A stretch of 64,000 nucleotides of DNA from Hordeum vulgare subsp. vulgare (taxonomy: Eukaryota > Streptophyta > Magnoliopsida > Poales > Poaceae), in assembly GCF_904849725.1 (NCBI RefSeq), contig NC_058524.1, forward strand, positions 510,802,263 to 510,866,262, given 5' to 3'. Made by a program: the position numbers and the translations under genes. Below the pieces are notes generated by a model, which saw only the letters and a list, made by a program, of their open reading frames with translations, did no database searches and was not told the DNA's origin. Each line of letters starts with the position of its first letter. The stretch's first letter is position 1. This document shows, one piece after another, positions 58,756-64,000 of the stretch.

Positions 58756-59529
58756 TCAGGCATCCGCATAGAACATCTCATAGAGATTACCTCCATGACC
58801 CGGAAGCTCAACCTGCGGATCAGGAAACACTCTAGCCTGAGATCCCTGGGATCCATAAGGACACGGATGTGGCCTTGGTCCCCTGACTGGTGGTAAGAGG
58901 GGTCCCCGAAGAGGTGTGACTCCTCCTATAGCTGGCCAGTCAACGTGGGCCGGAAGATGGTTCCTAACAGGGTTCAGCATCTCCATCTCTCCATACCCTG
59001 TCTGGACTACCGGTGCCAGCTGCGTCAAAGCCGTCCACAGACGGGCACGGGTAGCATAAAGCTCCATGCGGAGAGCACGAGCATCCCTGTCTCTGTTCTC
59101 TAGCATCTCAACAGTGGACTGCAGTAGTGGATCCTCCATAGAAGAATCAAAATAGACTCCACTGAGGTATCCCTCTTCACCAGGCTGAGAGGCCGGAACA
59201 TAGCAGAACTCTGAATTCTGCAGCAGTGCATGTCTCGCTCTCATAATGGTCAGCATTGAATAGGCAGCATCTTGTACTGCCATGTCAACAGTGACTCCCA
59301 ACCCATAGGACCAATGGATTGGCTTCTCAGCTCCAGGGTAGTCTGGAAATACCCTAACAGTGCAGATGTACTGGCTCTGGTTGAAGTCTCGGTACTGTTC
59401 CTCCACTGTGTACTCGGGGTACCAGCGGTAACCGCACACCGACATCACCCTGACCAGCATGGCCGTATGACCCGGTACATCAATGCACCTGGTCAGACGT
59501 ACCACCTGACGAGAAGGACGACCAGGCAT
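58756..59529 (-). CDS. Extra 257-codon ORF upstream of gag, function unknown
   Basis: An intact ORF on the same strand as gag-pol, between the primer site (59950-59962) and gag (58430), separated from gag by about 325 bp. Start MPGRPSRQVVRLTRCIDVPG. The middle has an aromatic-rich part (GYRWYPEYTVEEQYRDFNQ), then YICTVRVFPDYPGAEKPIHW and a helix VDMAVQDAAYSMLTIMRARH. The end is Pro-rich (RGPLLPPVRGPRPHPCPYG). It is not gag, protease or polymerase. The strand-strand-helix look with an Ala-rich last helix loosely recalls a double-stranded-RNA-binding fold, but that is speculation. From memory, similar proteins occur in other Triticeae Gypsy elements. A spliced or internal start would be needed to express gag behind it. 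Confidence 0.7.
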   Translation of the reverse strand: MPGRPSRQVVRLTRCIDVPGHTAMLVRVMSVCGYRWYPEYTVEEQYRDFNQSQYICTVRVFPDYPGAEKPIHWSYGLGVTVDMAVQDAAYSMLTIMRARHALLQNSEFCYVPASQPGEEGYLSGVYFDSSMEDPLLQSTVEMLENRDRDARALRMELYATRARLWTALTQLAPVVQTGYGEMEMLNPVRNHLPAHVDWPAIGGVTPLRGPLLPPVRGPRPHPCPYGSQGSQARVFPDPQVELPGHGGNLYEMFYADA

Positions 59530-59949
59530 CTGTAAATAGAGAGTAATGCAAAAGAATTAGAGCTCTGAATGCAAAATTGGGCAGCATAACGGCTGTAAGT
59601 GCTCAAAAACAAATTTTGAGACAACCCAAAATGGAATAGCGTAACCACTCAACTATCAAGTTCAACTCTCTGATCATCAAACTTACTTCCTTTTTCATAG
59701 GAATGACAGAAACCCAATATCTCTTGACCCGTAGTCCTATAATCTACTGATCAGAAACACGAGCCTAGAAGAGGATGAGTAACCTAGTCCTTAATTCCCG
59801 CAGAAAGACGAGGATGACCAGAATAGAATAACTTGAGAAGAGAACAAGAGTCTTACGTTCCCTTCCACAAACAATTCCCTTATATATAACTAAAGCAATT
59901 CTAGACTCAACTTCGATCAGTTCGGCTTAGTAATCCTACAGTCAGTCAG
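59530..59949 (-). other. Leader of the chromovirus-type element
   Basis: About 420 bp between the primer site and the extra ORF. No ORF of note; A/T-rich text, no repeats seen. Confidence 0.7.
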
Positions 59950-59962
59950 GCTCTGATACCAA
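59950..59962 (-). other. Primer-binding site, initiator-Met tRNA type
   Basis: TGGTATCAGAGCC on the minus strand, three bases from the 5' LTR (59966). Confidence 0.9.
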
Positions 59963-59965
59963 CGC

Positions 59966-62900
59966 TGTCGGGACCCCGATCCTAAGCCATAGGAATCCAG
60001 CCTGTAACACATCGCATCCCTTTGCGGTCTCACGCACGGTTAACTCCACGGCTGCAGCCTTACCTTAGTCGGGACCGTTTGCGTATTTTGACTCACGTAT
60101 GCAATAGTGTCGCTAGCATTCCAATGTCAAAGAACCCGGATCGACATGTCTAGTCATAAACCAAAGTGGCAGCACCGCACAAGGACAGGCATACATGACC
60201 CAACAAAGCAGGTGTCGGTCATCAGCGAATGTAGACGAGTCGTAGCAAGCTACAAGGACTCCATTACATCGCGTGACATTTCCCCAAAGGGGACAGACAC
60301 AACAACTAAGAAGGACACATGCCGGTCAACCAATGTGTCCGGAGCAGTAGCGAACTACCAAGGCTCATTGGATCACAAAGGGGCATTTCCTTGTAAGGAG
60401 TGCTACTAAAGTTCACGACTAAGTAATCGAACCCCATACATATCAAGTACGACACACGTACGCATGGCATACCGATATGTATAGATACAACGATGGCATC
60501 ACAACATAACCATAAACATACAACCTTTATTTAAGAGGCTCGGAAGAGCCACACACATAATATTACACATTAAGGGTCTCACGACCCATAATAGCAGTCA
60601 TTCAGTTACAAGCCAGCGGAAGAGTTTAAACTGTCTGAGTACAGACAGGGCAACTAGAAGGCACATGGCCTGACTATACTACAGATCCAACGTAGGGCCA
60701 GATCGTAGCTGGGACACCAGCTACTCGTCGTCGTCGATGTCTACGAAGAACCCTCCATTAGGGTCATTAGCAACCTTTGCAACATTTATTAAGCAAACAT
60801 GAGTACGAAGGTACTCAGCATGACTTTAGGATAACTAACTACTCATGCAAGGTATCAAAAAGGTATTGTGGGGTTTCATGCGGAAAGCCAGCATTTGACT
60901 CGTGGCTAGACAACTTGCATTTTTAAATAATTTTGACAACTTGATTTCTCGCACACGAGTCCACTAACACCACATCAATACACTATCGTGGAATCATTCT
61001 GTCTTCATACAGAAATGTCGTCCACGACACTCACGCTTATCTTGGCAATTTTATGAGTAGCCATTGAAGTTATCTATGAACAACATATGTCTCCAAGTAG
61101 TCCATATCCGCGGACGCGACTATTCGAATAGATCATAACCCTGCAGGGGTGTACTTCGTCACACACGCTCTCGCCACTTATCGCCATGTGCACGTCATGC
61201 ACCTCGGCAACCTTCAATCGGAAGCCCAGCGAGGGAGTCGGCCACGACCGTTAACCACACTAGTACCTAGTCCAGGTTTATCGCCTATCTGAGAGTAACC
61301 CGTACGGAAGTCCGGCCGAGGTTTCCGCCACGGCCTCAAACGATGTGCGCAGGGTTCCCAAGCCCACCATCCGGGTGCCACTTGGTACACCGTGCCACTG
61401 CCTACCGCATCACAGCCCACCTCTCAGGTCAACTCCATGCACGGCCTCCAGCATTACTATAAACACCAGAAACTACTTGCAACTCTTGGACTGAGTACTA
61501 AGCGATTAATAAGTCGAGCGGGGTCATATTTGAGGGCCAGCATGTGGTAGTATCTAGTCTTGGATTACATACACGGAACTCAGTTCCTAAGGACGGTTCC
61601 AATGAAACAACCCGCCATGTACTCCTACACAGCCTTTCACCGGTACCTTTACCAAAACAGGTTCAACACACAACCTTTGCTTACCGAACACATTCTCACA
61701 ATTCTGTTCATCTCCCAGATGACAGACCATACACAACTCTAAGCATAGCATGCATAGCAGGATAAGGCACATCAAGGCTCAAGCAACTACCAGGTATGCT
61801 AGGTTGCAAGGTTCGGCTATTTACTGTGACAAGGTTAGGTCATGCAAAGGAAGTGGGTTCAACTAATCGTGGCAAAAGCAGTTGAAGCATTTGATCCTAA
61901 TGCAATAAATAAGTACAAGAGCAAGAACATGGGATTTATCTGGATGATCAAAAATGGTCGCTTGCCTTGTTGCTCGAAGGAGGGACAATATCCGTCAGAC
62001 GGATATTCGGTGGAATCCGGGGGTGCGGAGCCTACCGAAATGAATGGCAACAATCAATAACAATCATATGCAAACAAGATGATGCATGAACATGACATGA
62101 GAATGCAAGGTGATATATTATTATAATCAACATGTATTAGGTTTGAAGTTGATTTGAATCACATTCAAAAATCAATTCAAACGAGGTATTCTCGAATACC
62201 GATTTAATTGATTCGACCTGATGCTCAGATCAACTTGATGTTAACATGCACGAGATGTCATGTTAAGGTACTGATTTGTAATTAGGACAGTGTGTGATCA
62301 TGTCATTCATAATGAAATTTGAATATTTTCCAAATTCCATTTATAAAGTATTTATAAGAATTGGCTTAATCATTAATCTACATGTTTGGGTTCTCTAACT
62401 TTTTCAAACATGATTAAAAATAGCATATTCAGATTCCTTGAATTTTTCTGATACTGTTTCATATATAAATTATTTTCATTGGAGTTACAGATTAATTTCT
62501 ATGAATTTTTGAAGTTTTAAACATTTCTGGAATTATTTTTATACTGGAAAATACTTTTATTGCATCAGCATGACATCAGCAGGTCCATCTGGCCGGTGAA
62601 AGTCAAACCTGACCAGTGGGACCCACTGGTCAGTCTCTCTGGTCAATTTTAGATTAGGATTAATCTTATTTAGTTAATTAAACCCACTGGACGCACATGT
62701 GAGTGTCTTATTATTTTTACTGAATTATTTTTATTATTTCTAATCTTGCCAGAGGCTGACCCCACTAGTCAGTGGCTCCGGCCAGCCGAGATCCACCGGC
62801 GGCGAGGTCGTTCTTGCCGGCGGGGAGCCTCCGGCGAGCACCAGAACGTCAGGAGGGCTCGGAAATGGCGCACAGAGGGCCAAACGCACGGCTGAGACCA

Positions 62901-64000
62901 TGGGAGGAACGGCCACTCGATGGCGCGCACGATGGAACAAGCCCCAGGGGCTGGGGTGGCCGGGATCATCGCCGGCGACGAGCTTGGCGGCGACCAAGTT
63001 CGGCCATCGTTGAAGCCATCGGATACGGGGTCAAAACGCTCGGGGCTGGGCACCTAACGCATCTACACGACGTCCTGAGGCTATTGGTAGCCTCAGACGG
63101 ACCAGCACTTCACCGGAGGGTTACCGGCGACGAGCTGCAGCGGCGGTCCTCGTCGGGCTCCGATGAAACTAGGGCTAGAGGAGGGGATCGACGGGGAGAT
63201 CTTAGGGGAAAAGACCGCATGCTCACGGGGAGTGCAGTGGTGGCGCTAGTCTGCTCGGGGACAGCCTGGAGAGGGAGAACGTCGGCGGCGATCTTCGGTG
63301 ACCCGAGGAAGAAGACGACTGCTGCATGTTGATTCACTGCATCTGGGCGTCGGGCTCGTGGCTAGGAAGCTTCAGGGGGTTGCGGCGGAACTAACGCGCG
63401 GCTCAGAAGGAAGGGAGGTCGGCTAGAACGACGACGAGCTCGAGCTCTGCTCGGGCTCCAATGGCGGCAGAAGGGGGAGGAGAGACCGAGAGGAGGGGGA
63501 GAACTGACGCTGGGAATGGATAGGGGCGGCCTCGGGGAGCTTATCCCCGGCCTTGCCAGCGCGAGGCGGCGGCCAGGCAGGCGCACAGGTGCGTGGCCGC
63601 GCCGGAGAACGCGGCGGCCACCTCTTGCTGCCCACTGGCGGGGAGGAAGACGACAGGGGCTTAGATGGGCCGGGCTAGGTGAGCGACAGGTAACCTCTTT
63701 TCCTTTTTCTTTTTGTTTTTATTTCTGTTTTGATATTTCATTGATTTTCTATTTATTTCAACTCCCAAATAAATTGTAAAAGCTATGTTAAACACTCTAG
63801 AATATTTGTTGGAATATTTCCAACTATTTCCAAAGTTTTCAACATTTTTGAAAATTTAAAGTTTCTGATTTCAAAATTAAAACTTGGAAACCAGTAGCTT
63901 TTGTATTTATTTAAAATGCTTAAAGTGTCAACAAAATAGTTTTCTCCAATGCTCATTTACTTTCATGATTTATCAGAAAGTTTGAACATTTGTTGAGGCC
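59966..64000 (-). repeat. 5' LTR of the chromovirus-type element (incomplete at window end)
   Basis: Matches 50563-54585 closely throughout. The last bases (TTTGTTGAGGCC) align with about 54574-54585, leaving about 172 bp beyond the window. It carries the same palindrome (62609-62633) and GC-rich block (62760-63680). Confidence 0.93.

Larger units (their letters stand above)
50563..64000 (-). mobile_element. Chromovirus-type Gypsy retrotransposon (Tekay/Del-like), right LTR cut by window edge
   Basis: Minus-strand element with 4195 bp LTRs (left complete; right from 59966, missing about 170 bp beyond the window). The left flank AGTAG (50558-50562) is the expected target duplication. The internal part has a primer site, an extra 257-codon ORF, and one open gag-RT-RNase H-integrase frame ending in a chromodomain-like tail. 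The LTRs look a few percent or less diverged, with small indels (for example near 50970 and 52868). The intact ORF and close LTRs suggest recent insertion. Lineage is inferred from domain order and the chromodomain; no family name given. Confidence 0.9.

Overview
The window is intergenic DNA from a large grass genome, almost certainly Triticeae (wheat, barley, rye or Aegilops). It is a nest of transposable elements. The evidence is a BARE1/WIS/Angela-type Copia LTR (TGTTGGAAATATGCCC start, initiator-Met primer site), Athila-type Gypsy LTRs with the GATACGTCTCC-type end, a Tat-lineage Gypsy with an antisense gene, a chromovirus with 4.2 kb LTRs, a CACTA transposon, and Stowaway (CTCCCTCCGTTCC) and Tourist-like MITEs. 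I see no convincing host gene, tRNA, rRNA or CRISPR. Lineage assignments rest on remembered motifs and structure, not on a database search.

Layout. A degenerate CACTA element starts left of the window and ends at 47821. Its + strand genes (transposase C-terminus, then a second transposon protein) are split by nested insertions. The first insertion is a solo LTR (1696-24411, TSD CCAGC, about 4.1 kb of its own sequence), itself split by three LTR retrotransposons: an internally deleted Copia (1925-5567, TSD GGCTA), Athila-type element A (6974-15063, TSD GGCAA, gag-protease only) and Athila-type element B (16356-23220, TSD GGGGC, no gag). The CACTA continues at 24412-26061 and is cut by a full-length minus-strand Copia (26062-34976, TSD CTATA, polyprotein with two nonsense codons). 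It resumes at 34977-35310 and is cut by a full-length Tat-lineage Gypsy (35311-47591, TSD GTCGG) with a decayed sense gag-pol, a hairpin-forming tandem array and a spliced antisense gene. The CACTA right end is 47592-47821.

From 47822 to 50562 lies the only stretch not assigned to a large element. It holds a 160 bp Stowaway, a 197 bp Tourist-like MITE, a degenerate 114 bp Stowaway, a 39 bp inverted repeat and low-complexity DNA.

From 50563 to beyond the right edge lies a minus-strand chromovirus-type Gypsy with 4195 bp LTRs. Its 1228-codon polyprotein is fully open but lacks the zinc-knuckle and protease section between gag and reverse transcriptase. A separate 257-codon ORF of unknown function lies between the primer-binding site and gag. 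The right LTR runs off the window.

Relative ages follow from nesting: CACTA oldest, then the solo LTR, then A, B and the first Copia. By-eye LTR comparisons give about 1.5% divergence for the second Copia and about 5% for the Tat element, so the latter is clearly older. The items most worth a second look are the extra upstream ORF and in-frame module loss in the right-hand Gypsy, the six-exon antisense gene and covarying hairpin array of the Tat element, and the duplicated primer-binding sites of element B.
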